Positions 38,201 to 48,599 of a stretch of DNA of 64,000 bases are shown here, one piece after another (positions within the stretch are counted from its first letter, which is position 1; every line of letters begins with the position of its first letter). The DNA is taken from the NCBI GenBank assembly GCA_903855995.1, contig CAIOAN010000008.1, positions 186,001 to 250,000 of the forward strand, given 5' to 3'. The position numbers and the translations under genes were made by a program. The notes below the pieces were generated by a model that worked only from the letters and a program-made list of their open reading frames with translations, made no database searches and was not told the origin of the DNA. Source of the DNA: an uncultured Opitutia bacterium (GTDB lineage: Bacteria > Verrucomicrobiota > Verrucomicrobiia > Opitutales > UBA953).

Positions 38201-41200
38201 GTGCGCCCTCCCCTCCGCATCACCCTGCTCGTCTCAGCGCTGCTGACCTGCCTTTGCGCCCTCGCCGCCGATGGCATTAAGTCCACGACGACCTACCAGA
38301 AAGCCTACGGGGAATCCAAGGGCGCCCCGACGGTCGACGCGGCCAAGGAACTCCCGCACTACCCGGCCGTCGAACCCTCCGCCGCGATCGCGACCTGGAA
38401 AGTAAAGTCCGGCTTCAAGCTTCAACTCGCCGCCCACGAACCGCAGGTCCTCGACCCGATCGCGATTTGCTACGACGAACGCGGCCGGATGTTCGTCTGC
38501 GAGATGATCGACTACTCTGAACGCCGCGACGAGATCCCGCACCTTGGCCGCGTCTCGGTCCTCGAAGACAAAGATGGCGATGGCTACTACGAGACAAGCC
38601 GTGTCTTCGCCGACAACCTACCCTGGCCGACTGGACTCATCTGGGCCAATGGCGGACTCTACGTCATCGCGACTCCGGACATCTGGCGCTTCGAAGACCG
38701 CGCCGGCCAAGGCGTCGCCGACCACCGCGAGAAGGTGTTCACAGGTTTCGGCACGGGGATGAAACTCATCAACGTCCAAGGGATGGCCAACAGCATGCAG
38801 TGGGGACCCGACCAGCGCGTCCACCTGCTCGCGGGAGGCGGCAATCGCGGCAAGGTCTCTTGCCTGCTTCGGCCGGAACTCCCCGCCCTCGAACTCGGCG
38901 GCAATGACTTCTGGTTCGACCCTAAATCGCATTCGTTCGGTTTGGAGTCCGGCGGCGCCCAATACGGGATGAGCTTCGACGACTTTGGGCGTAAATTCGC
39001 CTGCTCGAATTCCGACCACCTCCAATACTGGGTCCACGATCGCACTGGCTTCTCCCAGAATCCGTTCCTGCCTCTGCCCGCTCCTCGCTCCAGCATCGCC
39101 AAAGACGGCGGCGCAGCCGAAGTCTTCCGCATCAGCCCCGATGAACCTTGGCGCATTGTCCGCACCCGCTGGCGCATCTCGGGAGCCGTCCCGGGCATGG
39201 TGGAAGGCGGCGGTCGCGTGAGCGGTTACTTCACCGGTGCGACCGGCACGACGATTTATCGCGGCGATGCCTACGGTCCGGCCTTCAAGAACAACAGCTT
39301 CACCGGGGACGCCGGTGGACAGCTCATCCACCGTAAGGTGATCTCGCCCGCCACCGATGGCGTCAATCTCTCCGGGGAACGTCCATCCGATGAACAGGGC
39401 TTCGAGTTCGCCGCGAGCCGCGACACCTGGGTTCGCGTGGTCAACTTCGCCAACGCCCCCGACGGCTGCCTCCATGTCTGCGACATGTATCGCGAAGTGA
39501 TCGAGCACCCATGGTCCATCCCCGACGAGATCAAGAAACACCTCGACCTGAATAACGGCAATGACCGCGGGCGTATCTATCGCCTCGTGCCCGACAACAA
39601 GGACTGGGACCGCCGAAGCTCGGTCGACCTAAGCAAGGCCACCCTGCCGGAACTGGTCGAAACCCTCGCCCATCCTAACGGCTGGCATCGCGATACGGCC
39701 AGTCGGCTGATCTTCGAACGCGCTGACCCCGCCGCGCTCCCGCTCATTGAGTCGTACTTCGGGCGACCGGCATCAGCGTTGGCCCGACTCCACGCCCTCA
39801 ACCTTCTCCATGCCCTGGGCGGACTCAGCGAACGTCGTCTCATCTCCACGATGGCCGACGACGATGCGGCGGTCCGCGAACGCGCGATCCATCTCGCGGG
39901 TGACTTCTACCAGAAGCATCCGCTCCCGGCTGAGGCCCGCGCCGCGCTCATCCTTGCCGCAAAGTCCGCCGACGCCCGCCTCCGCTTCGCCACGGCCTTA
40001 ACGCTGGCGCGTCTCACCGGACCGCAGACACCTTCCGATATCGCCGACACGCTCGTCGCCTTAGCCCGCAAGGAACATGCCCACACTTGGATTGGCCCAG
40101 CAATCCTCAGCGCCCACCCGGACTTTCTCTCGCACCAGTTGCTCCCGGCCCTGGCCGTTGACGATTTCGCTTCCCAGGCCGAAGCGTTCATCGCGCAACT
40201 CATTTACACCCGAGCCAAATCCCAACCCGAAGCGGATCGGCCGGCCCAAGTCGATCTAGTGATTCGACTCGGCACCCGCCCCGCTCATCTGGTCGCGCTC
40301 TCGAAAGGCCTGCCTCCGATCGCGTCTGCGTTGGAGAAAGCTGACGTGGCAGGCAAGCTGACGAAGGTCTTCACCGAAGCTGGCTTCGTCGCTAACGACA
40401 GCAAACAAACGACTGAGCGTCGCTCGGCCGCCCTCGCCTTACTTGCGGCCGCCCCCATCAAACTCAGCCGCCCTATCCTGACCGCTTGTCTCGCCGCGGA
40501 TCGACCGGCCGAAATCCAAGCCGAAGCCATTGCCCAATGGGGCCTATCCGGCGATAAATCCTTCGCGTTCGCGGTGATCGCCGCTTGGGAGGGTCTCGCG
40601 CCTTCGGTCAAACCAAAGGCCATCGCCCAGCTCCTGCAACGGCCAGCCTACCTGCCTCCACTTCTGGACGCCCTCGGCACGAAGAAACTTCCGGCCACCG
40701 CCCTCGACGCCAGCCAGGTCCAATCGCTGCTCAAACTCAAGGATGCCAAGCTTGCCCATGAGGCACGCAAAGTGCTGGCCGACGTAATCCCTCCGTCGCG
40801 TGAAGTCGTGACCGCGAAGTTCGCCGCCAGCCTCGACCTCGCCGGCGATGCCCTCCGCGGCCAAGCGGTCTACCAACGTGCGTGCGTGATCTGCCACCGA
40901 GCAGCGGGTCAAGGCATGGAAGTCGGCCCCGACCTACTCACAGTGAAGAACAAAGGTCGTGCCGCCCTGCTTACGGCAATCCTCGACCCGAACAAGGAAG
41001 TCGCCGCTCAATACATGTCGTTCCACGTGCAGACCCGTGCGGGCGAGTCCTATCTCGGCTTGATTGCCGAGGACACGGCCACCCAGGTGACGCTGAAGAT
41101 GCCCGGCGGCGTCACGAAGACGATCCTGCGCTCCGAAGTCATCGGTAGCTCCTCCGAAGGCCGTAGCCTCATGCCCGAAGGCCTCGAAGGCGGCCTAACG

Positions 41201-41248
41201 AACCAGGACATGGCCGACCTCCTCACCTTCATCGAAACTCTCAAATAA
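38201..41248 (+). CDS. PVC-type heme-binding CxxCH protein (membrane-bound dehydrogenase-like, HEAT-like repeats, cytochrome c)
   Basis: ICYDERGRMFVCEMIDYSERRDEIPHLGRVSVLEDKDGDGYYETSRVFADNLPWPTGL; C-terminal CVICHRAAGQGMEVGPDLLTVKNKGRAALLTAILDPNKEVAAQY; GTG start. Confidence 0.92.
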   Translation: MRPPLRITLLVSALLTCLCALAADGIKSTTTYQKAYGESKGAPTVDAAKELPHYPAVEPSAAIATWKVKSGFKLQLAAHEPQVLDPIAICYDERGRMFVCEMIDYSERRDEIPHLGRVSVLEDKDGDGYYETSRVFADNLPWPTGLIWANGGLYVIATPDIWRFEDRAGQGVADHREKVFTGFGTGMKLINVQGMANSMQWGPDQRVHLLAGGGNRGKVSCLLRPELPALELGGNDFWFDPKSHSFGLESGGAQYGMSFDDFGRKFACSNSDHLQYWVHDRTGFSQNPFLPLPAPRSSIAKDGGAAEVFRISPDEPWRIVRTRWRISGAVPGMVEGGGRVSGYFTGATGTTIYRGDAYGPAFKNNSFTGDAGGQLIHRKVISPATDGVNLSGERPSDEQGFEFAASRDTWVRVVNFANAPDGCLHVCDMYREVIEHPWSIPDEIKKHLDLNNGNDRGRIYRLVPDNKDWDRRSSVDLSKATLPELVETLAHPNGWHRDTASRLIFERADPAALPLIESYFGRPASALARLHALNLLHALGGLSERRLISTMADDDAAVRERAIHLAGDFYQKHPLPAEARAALILAAKSADARLRFATALTLARLTGPQTPSDIADTLVALARKEHAHTWIGPAILSAHPDFLSHQLLPALAVDDFASQAEAFIAQLIYTRAKSQPEADRPAQVDLVIRLGTRPAHLVALSKGLPPIASALEKADVAGKLTKVFTEAGFVANDSKQTTERRSAALALLAAAPIKLSRPILTACLAADRPAEIQAEAIAQWGLSGDKSFAFAVIAAWEGLAPSVKPKAIAQLLQRPAYLPPLLDALGTKKLPATALDASQVQSLLKLKDAKLAHEARKVLADVIPPSREVVTAKFAASLDLAGDALRGQAVYQRACVICHRAAGQGMEVGPDLLTVKNKGRAALLTAILDPNKEVAAQYMSFHVQTRAGESYLGLIAEDTATQVTLKMPGGVTKTILRSEVIGSSSEGRSLMPEGLEGGLTNQDMADLLTFIETLK

Positions 41249-41249
41249 A

Positions 41250-41924
41250 ATGCGTACCCTCCTCGCCTGCCTGCTCTCCCTGCCGCTCTTCGCCGATACG
41301 CCGCCGGAAGGATTCCGCGCCCTCTTCAACGGCAAGGACCTTTCCGGCTGGCACGGACTCAATCCGCACCAAGGCCTGAAGCTCACCGGCGAGAAGAAGG
41401 CCGCCGACCTCGCCAAGCAACGCGCGGACTTCCCGCTGCACTGGCGCGTGGAGAACGGTGAGCTGGTCAACGCCGGCACGGGACCTTATGCGACGACCGA
41501 CGAGGAATTCGGCGACATCGAACTTCGCATCGAATATAAGACGGTCGCGAAAGCCGATTCGGGCATCTACCTCCGCGGCACCCCGCAGGTCCAAATCTGG
41601 GACCTCAATCAGATCTTCGACCCGAAGAAGCCCGACCGCAAACCGCACCTCGGTTCGGGTGGTCTTTTCAATAACACGCCTGGCACCCCCGGTCGCGACC
41701 CTCTCGTGATCGCCGACAAGCCATTCGGCGAATGGAACACGTTCCGCATCGTCCAGAAAGGCGACGTCACCACGGTCTGGCTCAATGGCAAGTTGGTCGT
41801 CGACCACGCGAAGATGGAGAACTTCTGGGACCGCGCCCAGCCACTCCCGTCCAAAGGACCGCTCATGCTCCAGACCCACGGCGGCGAAATCCGCTGGCGC
41901 AATCTCTTCGTCAAAACCCTCTGA
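41250..41924 (+). CDS. DUF1080 (3-keto-disaccharide hydrolase) domain protein
   Basis: [77 protein letters not shown]. Confidence 0.9.
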   Translation: MRTLLACLLSLPLFADTPPEGFRALFNGKDLSGWHGLNPHQGLKLTGEKKAADLAKQRADFPLHWRVENGELVNAGTGPYATTDEEFGDIELRIEYKTVAKADSGIYLRGTPQVQIWDLNQIFDPKKPDRKPHLGSGGLFNNTPGTPGRDPLVIADKPFGEWNTFRIVQKGDVTTVWLNGKLVVDHAKMENFWDRAQPLPSKGPLMLQTHGGEIRWRNLFVKTL

Positions 41925-41926
41925 TC

Positions 41927-43594
41927 ATGCGTAGCCTCTTGCTCCTCCTTGCTTCCGTCAGCTTCGTCACGGCGGCCCCCGTCAAGGTCGCGACGTTCGA
42001 TGTCGACGCCACCCCTCCGCTGGGCTCGGCCATGGCCTACGATACGGTTAAGCGCCTCGATGACCTGACGCTACGATGCCGTGGTGTGGTGATCACGGGC
42101 TCCGGTGAACCGATTGTACTCTGCGCCGTCGACTGGATTGGTATCGCCAACGAAGGCCATGATGCCTTCCGCCTCGCCCTCGCCAAAGCCGCTGGCACCA
42201 CCCCGGCCCGCGTCGCCGTCCACGCGCTCCACCAACACGACGCCCCGGGCTGCGACTTCACGGCGGAGAAACTCATCAAGGAGCTAGGAGTCAAGGGATA
42301 CTCCCGCTTTGAAGGAGAGTTCCAACGCCTCGTCATCGTCCGCGCCGCGGAAGGCATCGCGCATGCCTTACCGACCGCCCGCGAGGCCACCCACTGGGGC
42401 TGGGGCCAAGCCATCGTTAAAGACGTCGCCAGCCAACGCCGCCTGCTCGGTCCCGACGGTAAGGTGAAGTTTACGCGCACCTCTTCGACCAAAAACGCGG
42501 AGATGCGTGCCGAGCCGGAAGGGGTCATCGACCCGATGGTGACATCGCTCAGTTTCTGGGATAAGGCCGGCCCGATCGCGGTGCTGACGAGCTACGCCTG
42601 CCACCCGCAGAGTTACTATCGATTAGGCTACCCGACGCCGGACTTCCCAGGCATTGCCCGTTTCATCCGGAGCCAGTCCTGGCCACACACGCTCCACGTT
42701 CACTTTAACGGCGCCGGCGGCAACGTCACGGCGGGTAAATATAACGACGGCGCCTGGGAGAATCGCATGGTCCTCGCCAACCGCCTGGCCGACGGGATGA
42801 AGGAAGCCCTCGATTCGACGATTAAGTCGCCGCTCAAAGCCGAAGACATCGGCTGGTCCAGTATCCCGGTGAAATTACCCGTCTCAAATTTCCTGAAGTC
42901 CGAGGAGCTCATCGCCAAGCTGAAGGCGACCCCGCCCAAGGGTTACATCTCCTTCGCCGACCAGCTTGCTTGGCTGAAACGCACCGAGGAAGGCCACGCC
43001 ATCGACATCACCTGCCTCCGCGTCGGCTCATCCCGCATGCTTCATCTCCCGGGCGAACTGTTCGTGGAATACCAGCTGGCCGCCAAGGCGATGCGCCCTG
43101 ACCTCCATGTGGCCGTCGCGGCCTACGGCGATTACGGACCTGGCTACATCGGCAGCACCTGCGCCTACGAGCAGGGTGGCTATGAAGTCGGCCCCACCTC
43201 TTCCAACGTCGCCCCGCAGGTCGAGCCAATCCTGATGGGCGCGATGAAGCAGCTACTCGAAGCTAAGGACGCCCCTGATACCTTGCCAGCCCCGGTAATG
43301 CCCGGCCTGCCTCACCCCTGGCCCGCCGCCGACGCCAGCCTCGTGAAATTCTCAAAATTCGAACTGAAGGACGTAAAGCTCATCAACGCCCTCAGCGTCA
43401 TTCGCGCCAAGGCCTACAATCAAGGCAACCTCATCGATATCGTCATCAATGATAAGAAGGGCGACCTCGATGGTCGTACCGTCAGCATCAGCCTGAAGGA
43501 CACGACGGTCGGACAGTTGATGGAACAGCTCTCCAGACTCGCCGATTTCAATTATACCATCAAGGGCAACACCATCACCGTCGAGCCCAAGTAA
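41927..43594 (+). CDS. Neutral/alkaline ceramidase-like protein with C-terminal STN-like (secretin/TonB short N-terminal) domain
   Basis: [16 protein letters not shown] signal; [45 protein letters not shown]-terminal [68 protein letters not shown]. Start trimmed from 41732. Confidence 0.8.
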   Translation: MRSLLLLLASVSFVTAAPVKVATFDVDATPPLGSAMAYDTVKRLDDLTLRCRGVVITGSGEPIVLCAVDWIGIANEGHDAFRLALAKAAGTTPARVAVHALHQHDAPGCDFTAEKLIKELGVKGYSRFEGEFQRLVIVRAAEGIAHALPTAREATHWGWGQAIVKDVASQRRLLGPDGKVKFTRTSSTKNAEMRAEPEGVIDPMVTSLSFWDKAGPIAVLTSYACHPQSYYRLGYPTPDFPGIARFIRSQSWPHTLHVHFNGAGGNVTAGKYNDGAWENRMVLANRLADGMKEALDSTIKSPLKAEDIGWSSIPVKLPVSNFLKSEELIAKLKATPPKGYISFADQLAWLKRTEEGHAIDITCLRVGSSRMLHLPGELFVEYQLAAKAMRPDLHVAVAAYGDYGPGYIGSTCAYEQGGYEVGPTSSNVAPQVEPILMGAMKQLLEAKDAPDTLPAPVMPGLPHPWPAADASLVKFSKFELKDVKLINALSVIRAKAYNQGNLIDIVINDKKGDLDGRTVSISLKDTTVGQLMEQLSRLADFNYTIKGNTITVEPK

Positions 43595-43623
43595 ATCTGC
43601 TCAATCTTTACGGTACTTTTTAG

Positions 43624-45108
43624 ATGAAATATCTCCTGCCCGCTTTCCTGATCGCCTTAAGCACGATTACCCCACGCCTTGAAGCCCTCGAAGCCGGCAC
43701 AGCCGTGGTCGATGTCACTGACCGCACAATCCCCGTCCATGATACGCTGCACGCCAAGGCTCTCGTGCTCAAAGAAGGCGACCGAACCGTCGTCCTCCTG
43801 ACCATCGACGCGGTTGCGCTCGGCGAACTCGGTCGTATCAAGTCCGACTTCCTGCCGCAACTCCGCGCCCGCATCGCCAAGGAGCTGGGCCTCGCGCCCG
43901 AAAACCTCCTAGTCAACGCTAGTCACTGCCACGGCATCCTCCGGCCAGATTTCCCGGAACTCTGCTTCCAAGTGATCAAGTCGGCCATGGCTGAGCTGGT
44001 GCCCGTCCGCGCCGGCGTCGGCAGCGCCCAAGAGAATAGCATCAGTGAGAATCGCCGAATCCATATGCGCGACGGCAGCGAGGTCGACATGCGCCGCGCT
44101 TACTCCCTGCCGACTGACCAAGCCATCGCGAAGGTCGGCGCCATCGACCCGCAGATCGGCCTTCTTCGCCTCGATCGACTCGACGGACGTAACCTGGCTC
44201 TGATCTTCAACTTCGCCTGTCACCCGATCATGAACCCGCCGGGCACCGGCAATTCCGCCGACTACCCCGGCATCGCCTCGACCATCATCGAGGAACAGCT
44301 CGGCGGTACTGCCTTCTTCATCCAGGGATGCGCGGGGGACATTAATCCCGTCCACTACAAGGAAGTCAGCCAGCCCGCGGATAGCACCCCCTTAGGTAAT
44401 CAACTGGCCGTCAGCGTCCTCCGTGCCGCCCGCAAGCTGACCACCCAGCCAGATAGCCCGCTCCGCTTCGTCCACCAGAACATGCTCCTGCCCCGCGGCG
44501 CTGACCTGACCGCCCGCATCACCAAGCTGGAAGCGGAACGCCTCCGCCTGGTCCAGTCTTTACGGGCTACCAACATTAACTTCAAATCCTTCCTCCCGCT
44601 GCTCCTGCAACAGAAACTCAACCCTGACTACCCTTCGCAATCCGCCCAAAGCTACCTGCATGAACGGTACGTCGGCAAAGACAGCCTCGCCAAGTTGGAT
44701 GCAGAAAATCGTGCGGCCGTGGAGACCTACCTCGCCAATCTTGCCATCATGGAGCAGATCACCCGTCTCAATACCAACCTCACCCTGCTGAGGATGCACC
44801 TCGCGCAGAATGAGAAGGCCAAGGAACAGCCGATTGACGTCGAACTTACCGCGCTGCGCGTCGGCGACTTCCGATTGGTGACCTTCCCCGGCGAGCTGAC
44901 GAGTGAGATCGGGATGAATATCAAGAAAGCCTCGGGACAGCCGGGCACGTTCGTCGCCGGCTATACCAATGGTTATATTTATTACGCCCCCACGACGAAA
45001 CAGCGCCTAAATACCGGCTATGCTCAGGAAGATTGCGACTGTCTCGTTGCCCCCGAGTGGCAAAAGGCTTTTGAATCCCAGGCCCTCGAACTGCTCAAGG
45101 GCCTCTAA
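43624..45108 (+). CDS. Neutral/alkaline ceramidase-like protein
   Basis: AGTAVVDVTDRTIPVHDTLHAKALVLKEGDRTVVLLTIDAVAL, VNASHCHG, FFIQGCAGDINPVHYKEV, FPGELTSEIGMNIKKAS. Confidence 0.75.
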   Translation: MKYLLPAFLIALSTITPRLEALEAGTAVVDVTDRTIPVHDTLHAKALVLKEGDRTVVLLTIDAVALGELGRIKSDFLPQLRARIAKELGLAPENLLVNASHCHGILRPDFPELCFQVIKSAMAELVPVRAGVGSAQENSISENRRIHMRDGSEVDMRRAYSLPTDQAIAKVGAIDPQIGLLRLDRLDGRNLALIFNFACHPIMNPPGTGNSADYPGIASTIIEEQLGGTAFFIQGCAGDINPVHYKEVSQPADSTPLGNQLAVSVLRAARKLTTQPDSPLRFVHQNMLLPRGADLTARITKLEAERLRLVQSLRATNINFKSFLPLLLQQKLNPDYPSQSAQSYLHERYVGKDSLAKLDAENRAAVETYLANLAIMEQITRLNTNLTLLRMHLAQNEKAKEQPIDVELTALRVGDFRLVTFPGELTSEIGMNIKKASGQPGTFVAGYTNGYIYYAPTTKQRLNTGYAQEDCDCLVAPEWQKAFESQALELLKGL

Positions 45109-45117
45109 TTCACCTCT

Positions 45118-45999
45118 ATGCGCCCCCTCCTCCCGTTCCTCGCCGCCTTCAGCATCGCTTTCGCGGCTGACGCCCCCGCCCCGCTCGCCCCGACTAAGGC
45201 TGATGTGCCCTACGCCGGCACGACCGAGTTCCGTCAGACGCTCAACGTCTACGCTCCTGCTACGAAACCCACCATGCCCGCGCCGGTCATCTTCTGGATC
45301 CACGGCGGCGGTTGGCAAGGCGGCGAAAAGACCAGCGTCCAGCTGAAGCCGAAGTTCTTTACCGACCTCGGCTACGTCTTCGTTGCGACCAACCATCGCT
45401 TCATCAAAGCCGTCCCGATGAACGAGATCTTCGCCGATATCGCGAAGTCCCTCCATTGGACACATGACCACGTGGCTGAATTCGGCGGCGACCCGAACCG
45501 CATCGTCATCATGGGCCACTCTTCGGGCGCCCAGCTCGCCGCCTACATGGCCATCGACGAACGTCCGCTGAAGGCCGAAGGACTCTCCCTCTCGATGTTC
45601 AAGGGTTGCGTGCCGGTCGATGCCGATACCTTCGACATCCCGGCGGTCATCGATCTGGCCACGGCTAATCGTAAAGCCGCCGGCAAGCCGGAGCCGAAAT
45701 ACGGCCACCGTGAGATCTTCGGCGGTAAGCCCGAACTCTGGGCCGACTATTCCGCGACCACCCACGTCGCCGCCGGCAAAGGCATCCCACCCTTCCTCAT
45801 CCTCTACGATGCGGCTGCCGCCCTGACGCCCGACCAGGCCAAGCGCCTCGAAAGCGCACTTACCTCAAAGGGTATCTCCGCGAAAGCCTTCGGTGCCACC
45901 AACACCAATCACGGCAAGATCAACGCCGACCTCGGCTTGCCGAACGACCCTTCGACCGCCGAGGTACTGGCGTTCCTGAAGACGGTGCTGGCAAAATAA
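45118..45999 (+). CDS. Alpha/beta hydrolase (BD-FAE/esterase-like)
   Basis: VIFWIHGGGWQGGEKTSV; IVIMGHSSGAQLAAYMA; NTNHGKIN; signal peptide. Confidence 0.85.
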   Translation: MRPLLPFLAAFSIAFAADAPAPLAPTKADVPYAGTTEFRQTLNVYAPATKPTMPAPVIFWIHGGGWQGGEKTSVQLKPKFFTDLGYVFVATNHRFIKAVPMNEIFADIAKSLHWTHDHVAEFGGDPNRIVIMGHSSGAQLAAYMAIDERPLKAEGLSLSMFKGCVPVDADTFDIPAVIDLATANRKAAGKPEPKYGHREIFGGKPELWADYSATTHVAAGKGIPPFLILYDAAAALTPDQAKRLESALTSKGISAKAFGATNTNHGKINADLGLPNDPSTAEVLAFLKTVLAK

Positions 46000-46023
46000 G
46001 CTAAAGGCGGCCATTCCCGCCTC

Positions 46024-47253
46024 ATGCCTGAACGACGCCGCATCGCCGTCATCGGCGGAGGTGCCGCCGGCTTCTTCGCAGCGATTACTTGCGCGGAAAT
46101 TCTGGGCGACAAAGGAGCCGTCACGCTTTACGAAGCCACCCCACACCTTCTATCCAAGGTACGAGTCTCGGGCGGAGGTCGTTGTAACGTCACGCATGCC
46201 TGCTTCGAGCCCGCCGAGCTAGTGAAGAAATATCCGCGCGGCGGTCGCGAACTCCTCGGGGCCTTTCATCGCTTTCAACCGCGCGATACCATTGCCTGGT
46301 TTGCCGCCCGCGGCGTGGAGACCAAGACCGAAGAAGACGGACGAATGTTTCCGATCACGGATGACTCCGCGACCATCGCCGAGTGCCTGCTCGCTTCCGC
46401 CGATAAAGCGGGCGTAACCGTCCGACTTAAAACCGGCCTCCGGGCCGTCGAGAAAACCGCCAAAGGATTTCGACTGATTCTCACCGAAGGAGGTACGGCC
46501 GAATGCGAACGCCTCATCATCGCGACTGGTGGCAACAAATCCTCCGGCGGTTTAGCAGTCGCTGAACACCTCGGGCACTCGATTATTCCGCCCGTGCCGT
46601 CGTTATTCACCTTCCACATCACCGACCCCCGCCTGACCGACCTTGCGGGTATCTCGGTCGAGAACGCGACCGTCACCGCACCCGGCACGAAGCTCAAGGC
46701 CGACGGCCCCGTCCTCATCACCCACGCGGGGCTCAGCGGCCCTGGCATCCTGAAGCTTTCCGCCTGGGGCGCCCGTGACTTCGCAGAGAGTAACTACGCC
46801 TTCCCGATCACGATCAATTGGGTTCCTCCCCTCACCCGCGACACCTTGATCAAGGCCCTCTCGATCGTCCGCGAACAGAACGCCCGCAAGCAGGTCACCA
46901 CCTTCAGCCCCGTCGCGATACCCCAACGCCTCTGGGAGCGCTTCGTGTTTGCCGCCGGCATCCCGACCACCACCCCATGGGCCCACGTCAGCAATCCTTC
47001 GCTCCAAGCCCTGGCCACCCAACTCACCGCGGCGGAGTTCAAGGTCGACGGTAAGAGCATGTTCAAGGATGAGTTCGTCACCTGCGGCGGCGTGAAACTT
47101 TCTGAAGTCGATTTCAAAACCATGGAAAGCCGACGCTGCCCTGGCCTCTATTTCGCCGGCGAAGTCCTCGACATCGACGGTGTGACCGGGGGCTTTAATT
47201 TTCAAAACGCGTGGACCACCGGCCACCTTGCGGGTACCGCCGCCGCCGATTGA
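46024..47253 (+). CDS. HI0933/YhiN-family NAD(P)/FAD-dependent oxidoreductase
   Basis: RIAVIGGGAAGFFAAITCAE; LLSKVRVSGGGRCNVTHACFEPAELVKKYPRGGREL; FVTCGGVKLSEVDFKTMESRRCPGLYFAGEVLDIDGVTGGFNFQNAWTTGHLAG. Confidence 0.93.
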   Translation: MPERRRIAVIGGGAAGFFAAITCAEILGDKGAVTLYEATPHLLSKVRVSGGGRCNVTHACFEPAELVKKYPRGGRELLGAFHRFQPRDTIAWFAARGVETKTEEDGRMFPITDDSATIAECLLASADKAGVTVRLKTGLRAVEKTAKGFRLILTEGGTAECERLIIATGGNKSSGGLAVAEHLGHSIIPPVPSLFTFHITDPRLTDLAGISVENATVTAPGTKLKADGPVLITHAGLSGPGILKLSAWGARDFAESNYAFPITINWVPPLTRDTLIKALSIVREQNARKQVTTFSPVAIPQRLWERFVFAAGIPTTTPWAHVSNPSLQALATQLTAAEFKVDGKSMFKDEFVTCGGVKLSEVDFKTMESRRCPGLYFAGEVLDIDGVTGGFNFQNAWTTGHLAGTAAAD

Positions 47254-47315
47254 GCCTTTCCCCTTGCGCCGAGGCTCGTCGGCGTGTCAGTTTGCCCGCT
47301 CCTCTTCCTACGCAA

Positions 47316-47774
47316 ATGTCCGAACCCTCCCCCTCCTTCGACGGCCCCAAGATCGGTGACACCGTCGAAGGCCTCATCCTCGTGGCCGTCGGCATCCGCG
47401 ATACCTTCACAGAGGTACAGCCCGCCCATCGCGAGGCCTTCACGCTCCTCAATGAGTGGATGAGCGGCATCCGGCTGTATGAACTCGAAGACGCCTTCGA
47501 CCTTGATCCCAACTTCTGGGACGAGCTCCTTGACTGCGATTACGAAGTCGGCGAAGGCGAAATCGAAGGCGAGAAGCCCGACGAACTCGTCACGATTTAC
47601 GACGTATGGGTGGACGCAAAAGACGCCGAAGCCCCCCTCGATAAGCTGTGTGTCCGACTTGCGGAGCTGAAAGAAATGGCCTGCGAGCTCCTTCCGTCCG
47701 GACTGCAGGCCGCTGCGCAAAGCCACGCATCGCCCCAGGAGACCCTTAAGCTCATCGCCCAGCTGGCGGAGTAA
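47316..47774 (+). CDS. Hypothetical acidic protein
   Basis: ORF in the same orientation as the upstream oxidoreductase; start trimmed from 47211 to MSEPSPSFDGPK. Confidence 0.55.
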   Translation: MSEPSPSFDGPKIGDTVEGLILVAVGIRDTFTEVQPAHREAFTLLNEWMSGIRLYELEDAFDLDPNFWDELLDCDYEVGEGEIEGEKPDELVTIYDVWVDAKDAEAPLDKLCVRLAELKEMACELLPSGLQAAAQSHASPQETLKLIAQLAE

Positions 47775-47776
47775 TC

Positions 47777-48550
47777 TTATTTCTTGGCGGGCGGCAGCGT
47801 CGCCAGGATGGATTCCTTATTCTTCGCCCATTCGGGATTGGGCAAGGCTTCCCAGATGCGGAAATTGCGGAAACTCGCGTCGACGCCCACGCCGAGCATC
47901 ACGCTGCACTTCGGCTTGGCGAAAAGAGGGTGCTTAGACCAAACGCTTTTCCCGGCGAGGGTGCCCACCGCTTCGTCGCCGCGAATCTCCAGCACCACCG
48001 TATACCATTCCCCGAGCTTCAAGGCCTGCGGGACGCCTACCGGAGGCTCCTTCTCGCGTTGTTTGTTCACCGGACTGATACGCTCGGCCGAATAGGCCGT
48101 GAGATTACTGCCCGTCGGGCTGACAAAAAAGGCGGTCACATAGTCCTTCTCATCGGTCGCTTTCACGAAGATTGAACGATACTTACGCCCCTCCGCCGGC
48201 ACGTCGTTGAGACGGACGTCGATCTGAATCACGGCATCCTGATAAGGCAGCCCGAAGGAAGCCGTCGCCGGATGACTGGCGGTAGCGCTTTCGATACCAT
48301 GAAAAGCTGCGTCAGCGAGTTCCCATCTACCAGACTTCCCGCCATTGCTGGCGGTGCTGAACCGCCAGCCCGCGAAGCCGCTGGCGAAGCCCTTCGGCTT
48401 GTCGGTGCTCAGCGCGGGCAGAGACCCCAATGACTCCCGACGCAGCTCCTTGCCGCGCAGCGTCAGGAAAGTCGGCGGCAACTCTTCAGCCGAGACCACC
48501 AACGCAGCCAAGGCGATTACTGCTGACAGCAGGAAACATGGGGTTTTCAT
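47777..48550 (-). CDS. Secreted protein, LamG/DUF1080-like concanavalin fold, unknown function
   Basis: Signal MKTPCFLLSAVIALAALVVSA; AVIQIDVRLNDVPAEGRKYRSIFVKATDEKDYVTAFFVSP; LKLGEWYTVVLEIRGDEAVGTLAGKSVW. Start trimmed from 48709. Confidence 0.65.
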   Translation of the reverse strand: MKTPCFLLSAVIALAALVVSAEELPPTFLTLRGKELRRESLGSLPALSTDKPKGFASGFAGWRFSTASNGGKSGRWELADAAFHGIESATASHPATASFGLPYQDAVIQIDVRLNDVPAEGRKYRSIFVKATDEKDYVTAFFVSPTGSNLTAYSAERISPVNKQREKEPPVGVPQALKLGEWYTVVLEIRGDEAVGTLAGKSVWSKHPLFAKPKCSVMLGVGVDASFRNFRIWEALPNPEWAKNKESILATLPPAKK

Positions 48551-48599
48551 AAGAAAACATAAAGCCCGCGCCCACCCCCGCGCGAGCATACATTTCCCT

